This document shows positions 19,790-27,944 of a stretch of DNA of 47,110 bases, in pieces. Numbering within the stretch: position 1 is the first letter of the stretch; every line of letters starts with the position of its first letter. This DNA comes from an uncultured Lachnospiraceae bacterium (GTDB taxonomy: Bacteria > Bacillota > Clostridia > Lachnospirales > Lachnospiraceae). The notes beneath the pieces are model-generated. The model did not search any database. It was not told where the DNA came from and saw nothing but the letters and a program-made list of their open reading frames with translations. The stretch is from NCBI GenBank assembly GCA_947382625.1, contig CANDAG010000030.1, positions 1 to 47,110 of the forward strand, given 5' to 3'. Both the position numbers and the translations under genes were made by a program.

Positions 19790-21088
19790 TTACAGACAAA
19801 ATGCTGCATATAAAGGAACTGCCTGAATCGTACCATCTGTACCAAAATTTTTACGGGAGAGCCGGATCATTTTTTCCGGCTGCGTAAGCTTTTGGAAATG
19901 CTTCAGACTTCTGGAATTTACATTTTCTCCTGATTTTACTTCTATCGGCACCACTTTTCCTTCTTTTTGTATCACAAAATCCACTTCGGCAACAGGCGCA
20001 TCACAAGTCCAGTAATAAAGCTCGTATCCGCCTGCTTTTAAGGTCTGTGCCACATAATTTTCGGTCAATGCCCCTCTGTAAAGCTCTGAAAGCTCATTTC
20101 TTATTATGTTATCCGGCATTATTCCGGTAAAGGCCGACAAAAGCCCCACATCCGACAAATAAAGCTTAAAGGCAGAAATATCCCTGAATGCAATCAGCGG
20201 AGCTTCCGCCCTGGTAATCCTGTCTGAAGAAAGCACTACTCCTGAAAAGATAAGCCAGGCAATGGAATCTCCAAATAAACCTGCCGTAGCGCCCTTCCGG
20301 ATCAATTTATATTGAAATTTTTTATTTTCTTTTGCTAATTGCACAGGTATTGACAGAAAGGCACTTCTGATCTTGGTACTCTCCCCATTACTGGTGTACT
20401 TCGCCATATCTGCCGTATATGCATTCAAAATCAGATTCTGCACCTCCGGTACATTGATCAGCGATTTTCTTGTCCTGTACTCATTAATTGCTGCCGGCAT
20501 CCCGCCAATAAATAAATACCTGTCATACCAATACAGTATTTCCCGATGCAACGCCTCCGGCATTTCTTCCATTCTATCATAATGCTCCCATATCAGACTG
20601 ATAAGATGCTTCTGATCCAATGCCTGCAGAAATTCGTCAAACCCCAGCGGATACAGGGTCTTCGTGATCACTTTTCCAACCGGATAGGAATAGGCTTCTC
20701 TATTGATCGCAACCCCCAAAAGACTCCCGGCAGCCGCCACATGATATTCCGGTGCTTCCTCACAAAAATATTTCAAAGAAGTAAGGGCTCTCTCGCAAGC
20801 CTGTATCTCATCAAAAATCAGAAGTGTTTCTCCCGGAACTACTTTCTGCCCAAAATACTCTTCCAACAAACGCACGATCCGGTCAGGGGAAAGCTCACCT
20901 TTAAAAAAATCTGCCGCTACCGGCATACGTTCAAAATTAATATAAACACTATTTTTATAATAGAGGTCACCAAATTCCCTTAAAATATAAGTCTTTCCGA
21001 CCTGCCTTACTCCATATAAAAGCAAAGGCATTCTGTCCTTCCCCATATCTTTCCATGCTCTCAGCTCCCGCATCATATTTCTTTCCAT
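19790..21088 (-). CDS. AAA ATPase with DUF4143 domain
   Basis: 432 residues. Walker A is GVRQVGKT (residues 26-33), Walker B is LLIFDEIQ near residue 100, and the C-terminal DUF4143 part ends with the nuclease-like stretch EVDFVIQKEGKVVPIEVKSG. The family is common, often in variable copy number, and its role is unknown; the D...E-K pattern resembles Holliday-junction resolvase-type nucleases. It has its own promoter. Its end lies 28 bases before the DUF885 start, so the two could share a transcript. Confidence 0.9.
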   Translation of the reverse strand: MERNMMRELRAWKDMGKDRMPLLLYGVRQVGKTYILREFGDLYYKNSVYINFERMPVAADFFKGELSPDRIVRLLEEYFGQKVVPGETLLIFDEIQACERALTSLKYFCEEAPEYHVAAAGSLLGVAINREAYSYPVGKVITKTLYPLGFDEFLQALDQKHLISLIWEHYDRMEEMPEALHREILYWYDRYLFIGGMPAAINEYRTRKSLINVPEVQNLILNAYTADMAKYTSNGESTKIRSAFLSIPVQLAKENKKFQYKLIRKGATAGLFGDSIAWLIFSGVVLSSDRITRAEAPLIAFRDISAFKLYLSDVGLLSAFTGIMPDNIIRNELSELYRGALTENYVAQTLKAGGYELYYWTCDAPVAEVDFVIQKEGKVVPIEVKSGENVNSRSLKHFQKLTQPEKMIRLSRKNFGTDGTIQAVPLYAAFCL

Positions 21089-21142
21089 CTGATTTTCTAC
21101 TCCTGTCCCGCTGATCTGTTTTGCCTTTTCATATTTGTAGAA

Positions 21143-21171
21143 ATTATAATACAGGAATGACTTTTTCTCAA
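21143..21171 (-). promoter_or_regulatory. Promoter of the DUF4143 ATPase gene
   Basis: Minus-strand TTGAGA (21166-21171), 17-base spacer, perfect TATAAT (21143-21148). The -35 box abuts the AT-rich terminator at 21172-21200. Confidence 0.7.
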
Positions 21172-21200
21172 GAAAAAATCATTTTGAAATGACTTTTTTG
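21172..21200. terminator. AT-rich terminator after the GHKL/LytTR genes
   Basis: An inverted repeat centred near 21186 (AAAAAATCATT / AATGACTTTTTT) with T tracts on both strands. It lies just past the stop codon of the GHKL kinase gene at 21223. Confidence 0.6.
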
Positions 21201-21222
21201 TTTTTAAGATTAAAGCCTCCAG

Positions 21223-21891
21223 TCACTCTGCATCAAAAAACAGCATCGCCACCGCCACAAACCGCCCCTCTTCCGCTTCCAGAGACAGGGATCCGTTATA
21301 TTTCTGCACTGTCCGCCGCACACTTTTTAATCCCCAGCCGTGAAGGAGCCTGTCCTTTTTAGCGGTCGGGAAAAAGCTCTGCCTCTCTGGCCCTTTCCCG
21401 CTGCAGGGGTTGGAGACGCGGATCACAAGAAAATGGTGGATATGCCGCAGGGAAACCTCAATTGTCTGTCCCTTCACAGACGCCGCCTTTTCCCTGTCCA
21501 TGGATTCCATGGCGTTGTCCAGAAGGTTGGTTAAAATGGTACAGAAATCATTTTCCCTGATCCCTGTGTTGGCAGGTAGCTGGGCATTGATATCCATCCT
21601 GTACCCCTTTTCTTCGGCAAGCTGCTTTTTGGCGTTTAACACCGCATCCACGATCCCCACATTGGTCCAGCAAATACCGGTAAGCTGTTCTACCGGCTTG
21701 CTGATGCGGGAAATATACTGACAGATCTCCTCATGTTCTGCCGCCTCCGCCATGTGATAGATGGTTTGTAAGTGGTTTTCCATATCATGAAAAAGCATGG
21801 CGTTTTCTGACCATGCCTGCTGAAGCAGCCCATACTGATGACTGAGCATCTTTACCTTTTCTTCTTCTCTTTTCAGGGCCTTTCGTTTCAC
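21223..21891 (-). CDS. GHKL-family histidine kinase without membrane domain
   Basis: 222 residues, containing only a short coiled-coil start, the phosphoacceptor region (His35 in LFHDMENHLQ) and a GHKL ATPase (NLLDNAMESMD N-box; HGWGLKSV G-box). The sensory membrane half found in AgrC-like kinases is absent, and no hydrophobic segment is present. By family it phosphorylates the adjacent LytTR regulator; what it senses is unknown. It follows the regulator by 21 bases. I see no upstream reading-frame remnant, so it looks natively short rather than truncated. Confidence 0.82.
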   Translation of the reverse strand: MKRKALKREEEKVKMLSHQYGLLQQAWSENAMLFHDMENHLQTIYHMAEAAEHEEICQYISRISKPVEQLTGICWTNVGIVDAVLNAKKQLAEEKGYRMDINAQLPANTGIRENDFCTILTNLLDNAMESMDREKAASVKGQTIEVSLRHIHHFLVIRVSNPCSGKGPERQSFFPTAKKDRLLHGWGLKSVRRTVQKYNGSLSLEAEEGRFVAVAMLFFDAE

Positions 21892-21912
21892 TTATGCTCC
21901 TCCTGCCATTTC

Positions 21913-22743
21913 TCAGATATGCTGTTTCCAGAATTTCAAAAGCCTTTCCTTCAGCCCCGGCAGACGGGCCTGGCTTACGGCAAGCCGGGTGCCGTCCTTT
22001 AAGATACAGCAGTCCTCCCTGACACTCATGATCCGGGACAGGTTCACAATGCAGCCTCTGTCGATAAAAAGAAACTCCTTTTCATCCAGCTCTGCGTATA
22101 CCTGCCCAAGAGTCTTCCGCACCCGGTAGCAGGTCTTTTCTTTGGGATCCGGAAGGCCAGAAGCTCCCTTCCCGGATCGCCCTTCCTTTCCGGAACTGCC
22201 TTCCTTCCCCAAAAAACGCTTCTCCTCCGGATAAGCCTCGCCTCCGGGGAGGTCCGTGATCAGCAGGGCATTTTTTCCTTCATGGATAATATAAAGAAGG
22301 TTCTGCAGCGGAATCCTCTCCAGGCGGTTCTGATTCTGGATAATATAGCTTCCCCGCTGCTGTACCTCCACCATAGCTGCCGCATCCAGCAACGCATGGG
22401 AAAGCCGCCCGCCCAAATCCGCCTTGGGGACATAACGAAATACCGACAGTTCATAGGCATCCAGCACATATTCCATGTGGGAAGTGATGAAAATGATCAG
22501 CACCTCCGGCAGCAATCTCCTGGCCCGGTCTGCAAGCTCCATTCCGCCCATCCCGGGCATTTCTATATCCAGCAGCAAAAGGTCAAACTGCGCACCGTCC
22601 TCAATCTCATAAAGCAGTGACCTTGCCTTCTCAAAGGCGGATACCCTGGCAAAAATCTGATTTGACCCGTAGCAGTCTGTCACAAAGTTATTTAATTTTT
22701 CCAGCAAAGCCGGTTCATCATCACACAGACCTACTCTGATCAT
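21913..22743 (-). CDS. LytTR-family response regulator with a Gly/Lys-rich insert
   Basis: 276 residues. The receiver domain has Asp59 in LLLLDIEMPGMGG; the C-terminal LytTR DNA-binding domain includes CYRVRKTLGQVYAEL and FLFIDRGCIVNLSRI. Residues about 165-203 are a low-complexity insert (GKEGSSGKEGRSGKG) in the early part of the LytTR domain. The ATG at 22743 is chosen because the TTG at 22758 would sit only ~10 bases from the predicted transcription start. It pairs with the GHKL kinase and is divergent from the ABC exporter genes, its likely targets. Confidence 0.87.
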   Translation of the reverse strand: MIRVGLCDDEPALLEKLNNFVTDCYGSNQIFARVSAFEKARSLLYEIEDGAQFDLLLLDIEMPGMGGMELADRARRLLPEVLIIFITSHMEYVLDAYELSVFRYVPKADLGGRLSHALLDAAAMVEVQQRGSYIIQNQNRLERIPLQNLLYIIHEGKNALLITDLPGGEAYPEEKRFLGKEGSSGKEGRSGKGASGLPDPKEKTCYRVRKTLGQVYAELDEKEFLFIDRGCIVNLSRIMSVREDCCILKDGTRLAVSQARLPGLKERLLKFWKQHI

Positions 22744-22774
22744 AGCCTCTCCCGTCAATGTTACTCTTTCCTTA

Positions 22775-22803
22775 ATTATAAACAGTATCCCCTATTGCCA
22801 CAA
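22775..22803 (-). promoter_or_regulatory. Promoter of the LytTR/GHKL operon
   Basis: Minus-strand TTGTGG (22798-22803), 17-base spacer, perfect TATAAT (22775-22780). Confidence 0.65.
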
Positions 22804-22842
22804 TCTTTTTTCAGAGACAAAAAGCAGGAATTGAAGGACAGA

Positions 22843-22872
22843 TTGGATTTTATCCCTCCGTCACAATATAAT
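22843..22872 (+). promoter_or_regulatory. Promoter of the ABC exporter operon
   Basis: TTGGAT (22843-22848), 18-base spacer, perfect TATAAT (22867-22872), about 55 bases before the ATG at 22927. I found no clear pair of LytTR direct repeats upstream. Confidence 0.6.
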
Positions 22873-22926
22873 ATATATGTTGATACAAAATCCCTCATAA
22901 ACATACAATTGCCAAGGAGGATTTCA

Positions 22927-24816
22927 ATGAAAAAGATACCCAAAAAATCCGGAGCTGCCGGACGGACCATCCGAAACAACCTGTACATTATGGGATTTGC
23001 CTGGCGCATCTGCCCGGAGCGGGTGTTATGCTGCGGCGTCTATTTCGGTCTGGATCACTTTGAATATCTGTTTTTTTCGGGCTTTTTTATGAAAAAGGTA
23101 CTCTCCCTGATCGAAACAGGAGGAAGTCTGAAAGAGATTTTTACCTTTATCGGGCTTACTGCGGCACTGTTTTTGCTCATATTTCTCTTTAACGGGTGGT
23201 ATCAGAATCTTCTGGTGCCAGTCACTGACGTGAAGGTTTATCAGGGACTTTATCGCACCTTATATGAAAAAGCCGGGAATGACGATCTGGCCTGCTTTGA
23301 AAACAGCGATTTTTATAATAAATATATGCTTGCCATGGCGGACAGCAACGAAAGGCTGATCCGGACCATCGATAATATCTGGAGTATCCTCATCGGAACT
23401 GCGGCAGTGGCAATCTCCTGGATGATGCTGATCCGCATTGACCGATGGGTGCTGCTTTTTGTGGCAGGTCCCATTATCGGGAATTTTGTCTTTGCCCGTG
23501 CCCTGAACAAGCTTGCCTACCGGATCTATGAGGAGTCCATGGTTTTTCGCCGGATCGCCGATTATGTGAACCGGGTCATCCATCTGTCCGACTATGCCAA
23601 AGAGCTTCGCATGACCAATATTTTTCATGTGATGGAAAAAAAGCAAAAGGACGCCGAGGCCGGTGTCACCGGAACTATGGATAAATACATGGCCAAAAAT
23701 ATCCTGCTGGGATGGGGATATCTTTATTTTACCTTTGTGGTGATCTTTGAGGGCGTGATCTTTTACGGAGCCTACCGGACTCTGGTATCTCACGCCATGC
23801 CATTATCTGACTTTGCAGTCCTCACCACCTTAATGACCTCTGTGTCATGGATCCTGATCGGTTACACAAAAGCCCTGCTGGAGAGCATGAAAAACAGTCT
23901 GTTTATCCAGAATCTGAAGGATTTCCTCTCCTATGAGCCCACTATTCCCGAAGACTGGGAGGGCGTCATGCCAGAAAAGGAGGTGCGCAGCATAGAATTC
24001 CGCAATGTAAGCTTTGCCTACCAGCCGGAAAGGATGACGCTGAAAAACATCAGCTTTACCTTAAAGGAGGGAGAGGCCTGTGCCCTGGTAGGTTACAATG
24101 GCGCCGGAAAATCCACGCTGATCAAGCTCCTGCTCCGTCTCTACGACCCCACAGAGGGAGAAATCCTCCTAAACGGCGTTAACATCAGGGATTATAACCT
24201 GAAGGCCTACCGGAGCCTTTTCGCCACAGCCTTTCAGGACGGAAAGATCTTCGCCCGCAGCGTCAGAGAGAACCTGCTCATGGGACAAGATAACCCCCAA
24301 ACGGGGACGGAGCTCTGGAAGGCCCTTTCCATGGCCGGGATTGATTCTGTCATCAAAGCTTCCGCAAACGGCATGGACCAGATCCTGACCCGGGAATTTG
24401 ACCCGGAGGGCGTCATCCTCTCCGGCGGCCAGACACAGAAGCTGGTGTCCGCAAGAGCCTTTGCAAAGGATGCTCCCGTACAGATCTTTGACGAGCCCTC
24501 CAGCGCCCTGGATCCTATTGCAGAGCATGAATTGATGGAAAACATCAAACGTTGCCACGCTTCGCGAGCCGGCTTATTGACCAGGCGCTGCCACACGCCT
24601 CAGGACGATTCGGGGCGGATCCTTCTGCTGATCTCCCACAGGCTTTCCTCCGTGCAGGATATGGAAAAGATCATTGTCCTTAAAAACGGACGGATCACGG
24701 AGCAGGGAACCCATGCCGCTCTTATGGAAGCGGACGGGGAATACGCCGCTCTTTACCGGATGCAGGCAGAGCAATATAAAATCGACAGACTGATGAAAGG
24801 AGAACCGGCCTTATGA
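22927..24816 (+). CDS. ABC exporter half-transporter with in-frame repeat insertion
   Basis: 629 residues from the ATG preceded by AAGGAGG. An N-terminal six-helix exporter domain is followed by an ATPase: Walker A GYNGAGKS near 389, signature LSGGQ near 498, Walker B IFDEPSSALD near 520, H-loop His571 (ISHRL). Between the D-loop helix and the H-loop strand, residues 543-561 form an extra loop encoded by hairpin repeat F; the sister subunit has only about five residues there. No C39 peptidase domain. It pairs with the next gene (4-base overlap) as a heterodimer; the cargo is unknown. Confidence 0.9.
   Translation: MKKIPKKSGAAGRTIRNNLYIMGFAWRICPERVLCCGVYFGLDHFEYLFFSGFFMKKVLSLIETGGSLKEIFTFIGLTAALFLLIFLFNGWYQNLLVPVTDVKVYQGLYRTLYEKAGNDDLACFENSDFYNKYMLAMADSNERLIRTIDNIWSILIGTAAVAISWMMLIRIDRWVLLFVAGPIIGNFVFARALNKLAYRIYEESMVFRRIADYVNRVIHLSDYAKELRMTNIFHVMEKKQKDAEAGVTGTMDKYMAKNILLGWGYLYFTFVVIFEGVIFYGAYRTLVSHAMPLSDFAVLTTLMTSVSWILIGYTKALLESMKNSLFIQNLKDFLSYEPTIPEDWEGVMPEKEVRSIEFRNVSFAYQPERMTLKNISFTLKEGEACALVGYNGAGKSTLIKLLLRLYDPTEGEILLNGVNIRDYNLKAYRSLFATAFQDGKIFARSVRENLLMGQDNPQTGTELWKALSMAGIDSVIKASANGMDQILTREFDPEGVILSGGQTQKLVSARAFAKDAPVQIFDEPSSALDPIAEHELMENIKRCHASRAGLLTRRCHTPQDDSGRILLLISHRLSSVQDMEKIIVLKNGRITEQGTHAALMEADGEYAALYRMQAEQYKIDRLMKGEPAL
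24547..24602 (+). repeat. Hairpin repeat F inside an ABC transporter gene
   Basis: Bases 24556-24580 are identical over 25 positions to copy H2 at 42384-42408, including the CTTCGCGAG centre and the TTATTGA tail. A partial second copy (GCTGCCACACGCC) may follow at 24586-24598. The insert keeps the reading frame and adds about 17-19 codons without a stop. Confidence 0.85.
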
Positions 24817-26612
24817 AAAAACAGCTTTCCCAGCAGCTATGGCTGCTCGGCTTCTGCATCAGAACCTCTCCTAAGCTGCTCTTTTTTAATATGTTTGCCG
24901 CTGTGGAACAGAGCGTTTTTGTATTTTTTGAATATACGATCTGGATCGGCTATAACCTGAATGCCGCGGAGAACGGGGCGCCCTTTTCCCGGGTGGCTCT
25001 CCTTACGCTGGGGGTCTTTGCTCTGTATGCGGTACACCAGCTTGTGGACAGTGTCTATTTTCACTGGTCCTTTGACCGCATCAAGCCCGTCCTTAGCTTT
25101 AAGCTTCGCAGAGAGATTTACCAAAAAGCCCGGACCATGGACTTATCCTGCTATGATGATCCGGAATTCTATAATGAGTTTGTGCTCTCCACTACCCAGG
25201 CAGACCAGTGTATCGAACGGTTTATGGATGAGGGCAGGGGCTTTCTCTCTGACCTTACTACTGCCGTTTTATACTTTTCCTATCTGCTTGCCATGGATAA
25301 AGCCGGGCTTTTGCTTGCCATGACCGGCTGCACGATCAGCCTTTTCTCCACCAGGGCTTATTACCGCCTGCAGGAGAAGATGAAGCTTGAAAAGCTTCCC
25401 ACAGAACGGGAGCGGGATTACCAGCGCAGAGTTTTTTATCTTCACGACTATGCCAAGGAGCTTCGGCTTCATCCGGAAATGAAGGAGAGGCTGCTTGCAG
25501 ATTTCGATACAAACAATGAAAAGCTGAATATCATTAACCGAAAATACGGCATCCGGCTATGGGTTTTGGGCCTGCTGCGCACGTACATTTCCAAACACCT
25601 TATGCTCTACGCCCTCTACCTTCCCTATCTGCTCTATCAGGCCATGGTGAAGCAGAGCATCTCCTTAAGCGCCCTTGTGGTTCTTCTGGCCGCCGTCCGC
25701 CGGATGATCGGCCGCTCCAGCGAGCTGGTGGAGCATTTCCCGGGCTTTGCCTACAACGGAGCCTTTATCGAAAAGATCCGCCGGTTCCTGGCCTATGAGC
25801 CTAAGATCACAAACGGTGGAAAAGAGGTGACAGGAGGCTTTGAAACCCTCGCTCTTTCCCATGTGTATTTTTCTTATCAGGATAAAACGGAAATCCTCCA
25901 CGATATCAATCTGGAGATCAAAAAAGGCCAGAAGATCGCCCTGGTAGGCTACAACGGCGCCGGCAAAACCACTCTGGTCAAGCTCCTGATGCGGCTCTAT
26001 GATCCTTCAGGTGGAGCTATCCTTCTAAATGGGGAAGACATACGCACCCTCAAGCTCTCTGACTACCGGGAACAGATCGGGGCGGTATTCCAGGACTTTA
26101 AGCTCTACGCCGCCTCCCTTCGGGAAAATGTGGTGATGGACTTGTGTACGATGGACAAAAGAGAAACCTTCGAGGTGGAGAAAGCCCTTTCCAGGGCCGG
26201 ATTTGATCTCTCGGAGCGTAAGCTGAAATACCAGATTGAAACGCCTCTTACCACAGAGTTTGAAAAGGACGGGGTCAATCTTTCCGGAGGGGAAAGCCAG
26301 AAGGCAGCCATCGCCAGAACCCTTTACCGGAACCATGATCTGATCATCATGGACGAGCCCTCCAGCGCCTTAGATCCCGCCTCGGAATATCAGCTTAACC
26401 AGGAGCTTCGCCGGATCGCACAGGACAAGACCGTGATATTTATCTCCCACCGCCTTGCCGCCGCCCGGGATGCCGACTGTATTTATATGATGAAAAAGGG
26501 ACGCATTGTGGAACAGGGGACACATCATGAGCTTCTTAAGCTAAGAGGGGAATACTGTAAGATGTGGGAGCTGCAGGCCCAGGCGTATCAATCAGACGCA
26601 TCACTTGCATAA
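24813..26612 (+). CDS. ABC exporter half-transporter, partner subunit
   Basis: 599 residues. Six-helix membrane domain, then an ATPase with Walker A GYNGAGKT near 379, signature NLSGGESQ, Walker B IIMDEPSSALD and ISHRLAAARD with the H-loop. All nucleotide-site residues look canonical. It overlaps the first subunit gene by 4 bases (ATGA), as expected for an equimolar heterodimer. The short linker before the H-loop (RRIAQDKTV) shows what the partner would look like without its repeat insertion. Transcription probably stops at the hairpin at 26684. Confidence 0.92.
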   Translation: MKKQLSQQLWLLGFCIRTSPKLLFFNMFAAVEQSVFVFFEYTIWIGYNLNAAENGAPFSRVALLTLGVFALYAVHQLVDSVYFHWSFDRIKPVLSFKLRREIYQKARTMDLSCYDDPEFYNEFVLSTTQADQCIERFMDEGRGFLSDLTTAVLYFSYLLAMDKAGLLLAMTGCTISLFSTRAYYRLQEKMKLEKLPTERERDYQRRVFYLHDYAKELRLHPEMKERLLADFDTNNEKLNIINRKYGIRLWVLGLLRTYISKHLMLYALYLPYLLYQAMVKQSISLSALVVLLAAVRRMIGRSSELVEHFPGFAYNGAFIEKIRRFLAYEPKITNGGKEVTGGFETLALSHVYFSYQDKTEILHDINLEIKKGQKIALVGYNGAGKTTLVKLLMRLYDPSGGAILLNGEDIRTLKLSDYREQIGAVFQDFKLYAASLRENVVMDLCTMDKRETFEVEKALSRAGFDLSERKLKYQIETPLTTEFEKDGVNLSGGESQKAAIARTLYRNHDLIIMDEPSSALDPASEYQLNQELRRIAQDKTVIFISHRLAAARDADCIYMMKKGRIVEQGTHHELLKLRGEYCKMWELQAQAYQSDASLA

Positions 26613-26683
26613 CCGTAAAAAACTGCAGATTGTGGATCCGTCCTCATCGTAAGAAAAAGCTGCTCCACATTCCCTGACAAAAA

Positions 26684-26713
26684 CGGCGGACTCCGAAGAG
26701 TCCGCCGCTTTTT
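26684..26713. terminator. Strong bidirectional terminator
   Basis: Perfect 10-base arms CGGCGGACTC (26684-26693) and its complement (26698-26707) with a CGAA loop, flanked by CTTTTT on the plus strand and TTTTTG on the minus strand. It ends both the ABC exporter operon and the small minus-strand gene. Confidence 0.93.
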
Positions 26714-26722
26714 GATGTATCC

Positions 26723-26854
26723 TTACTTTTTCAGCAGAAGGTAATTCTCATAGGCATTGGAATTATCATCCATCATTGCCAGAGAGCACATGATCTCTGC
26801 TCCATGCTTCTCAAAATATTTTGCTATGTTTCTCTTTAATACAACGATACTCAT
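26723..26854 (-). CDS. Small protein, 43 residues, unknown function
   Basis: An ATG at 26854 with AAGGAGA eight bases upstream opens a 43-codon frame that ends in TAA ten bases before a strong terminator. The product starts MSIVVLKRNIAKYFEKHGAE and ends YENYLLLKK. It has no signal peptide, no double-glycine leader and one cysteine; the first half could form a basic amphipathic helix. The combination of ribosome site, ATG, stop and terminator makes a real gene likely. I do not recognise a family. It is convergent with the ABC exporter operon and divergent from the AraC gene. Confidence 0.65.
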   Translation of the reverse strand: MSIVVLKRNIAKYFEKHGAEIMCSLAMMDDNSNAYENYLLLKK

Positions 26855-26973
26855 AATAAACATCTCCTTTTCTCATTGTCTGTTGTTCCCATATATTTCC
26901 TTGTTACGAGTATCATTCTATCCGAAAATCCCTGTTCAAAAAAGTACCGCCCTTGACTTGATTTAAGTCGATA

Positions 26974-27002
26974 TTGACTTTTGAACCTCTGTATTATATG
27001 AT
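26974..27002 (+). promoter_or_regulatory. Promoter of AraC gene, with upstream inverted repeat
   Basis: TTGACT (26974-26979), 17-base spacer, TATGAT (26997-27002). Just upstream, GACTT/AAGTC arms with a 5-base centre (26955-26969) could be an operator. Confidence 0.6.
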
Positions 27003-27068
27003 TATCCCTACAAAAACGCCCCATAGCACAATTTGTGAAGCACTTTATTGACAAGAAAGGAGTCCCTT

Positions 27069-27944
27069 ATGGAGCAGCCCTATTACAAAGCCGTACAATC
27101 TGCCAGTCCCATGGGAATCCGCATCCGCTTTATCACCACTCCCGGAGGCTACCATCCCCTGCACTGGCATGAGGAGCTGGAGATCCTTTATCCCTTAAAC
27201 GGTGAGATCGATCTGCGGATCGACGGAAGTCTTCATCTGCTGAACAAAAAGAACCTGGCGGTCATCGAATCCTCCCGGGTCCACAGTACCTATGCCCATG
27301 ATAAAACCTCCATGTTTCTCAACATCCATCTGTCCAAAAAGCTGCTTGAGAGCTATCTCCCCGATATCGAGCTGCATCAGATCTGCTGCACTCCCGATAC
27401 CATAGCGGATGAGCAATTTCCCGCATATCGGCAGATCTGCGAGCTGGTGGAGCAACTGACACGGCTTTATATTATGGATACGCCCGTCTACTCCTTAGAA
27501 GCGGAAGGACTTGTGCTGCAGATCCTTGCCCGTCTGCTTCGGGAGTTCTCTACAGCAGGGACATCTATGTCCTCCAGTATGGATAAGCTGACCATGGACC
27601 GGATCCGCTCCATCATCACCTACACGGAACAGCATTTCAGAGAACCTGTCTCTCTCGGCGATGCCGCCGGGCATTTAGGGTTGGGAAAGGAGTACTTCTG
27701 CCGCTTCTTCAAAAAGAATATGGGCATGTCCTTTTTAAACTACCTGGGCGAAGTACGCCTTTCCCATGTATATCAGGATCTGCTAAATACGGATGCCCCC
27801 ATTGGAGAAATCATGGAGAACAACGGATTCACCAATCAAAAGCTCTTTAACCGGGCATTTAAAGGTCTGTACGGTCTCACACCCTCCTCTGTCAGGCGCC
27901 TGGCCAGACCTCAAATCCCTATGCATTTTTTCCTGCCCTCTTAA
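27069..27944 (+). CDS. AraC-family transcriptional regulator
   Basis: 291 residues from the ATG that follows GAAAGGAG. An N-terminal cupin sensor (GGYHPLHWHEELEILYPLNG, the usual HWH-E metal/sugar pocket pattern) precedes a C-terminal double helix-turn-helix with MENNGFTNQKLFNRAFKGLYG. It is convergent with the DUF2264 gene (4-base overlap of the two stop codons). The effector is unknown; the neighbour suggests a sugar or oligosaccharide. Confidence 0.9.
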   Translation: MEQPYYKAVQSASPMGIRIRFITTPGGYHPLHWHEELEILYPLNGEIDLRIDGSLHLLNKKNLAVIESSRVHSTYAHDKTSMFLNIHLSKKLLESYLPDIELHQICCTPDTIADEQFPAYRQICELVEQLTRLYIMDTPVYSLEAEGLVLQILARLLREFSTAGTSMSSSMDKLTMDRIRSIITYTEQHFREPVSLGDAAGHLGLGKEYFCRFFKKNMGMSFLNYLGEVRLSHVYQDLLNTDAPIGEIMENNGFTNQKLFNRAFKGLYGLTPSSVRRLARPQIPMHFFLPS

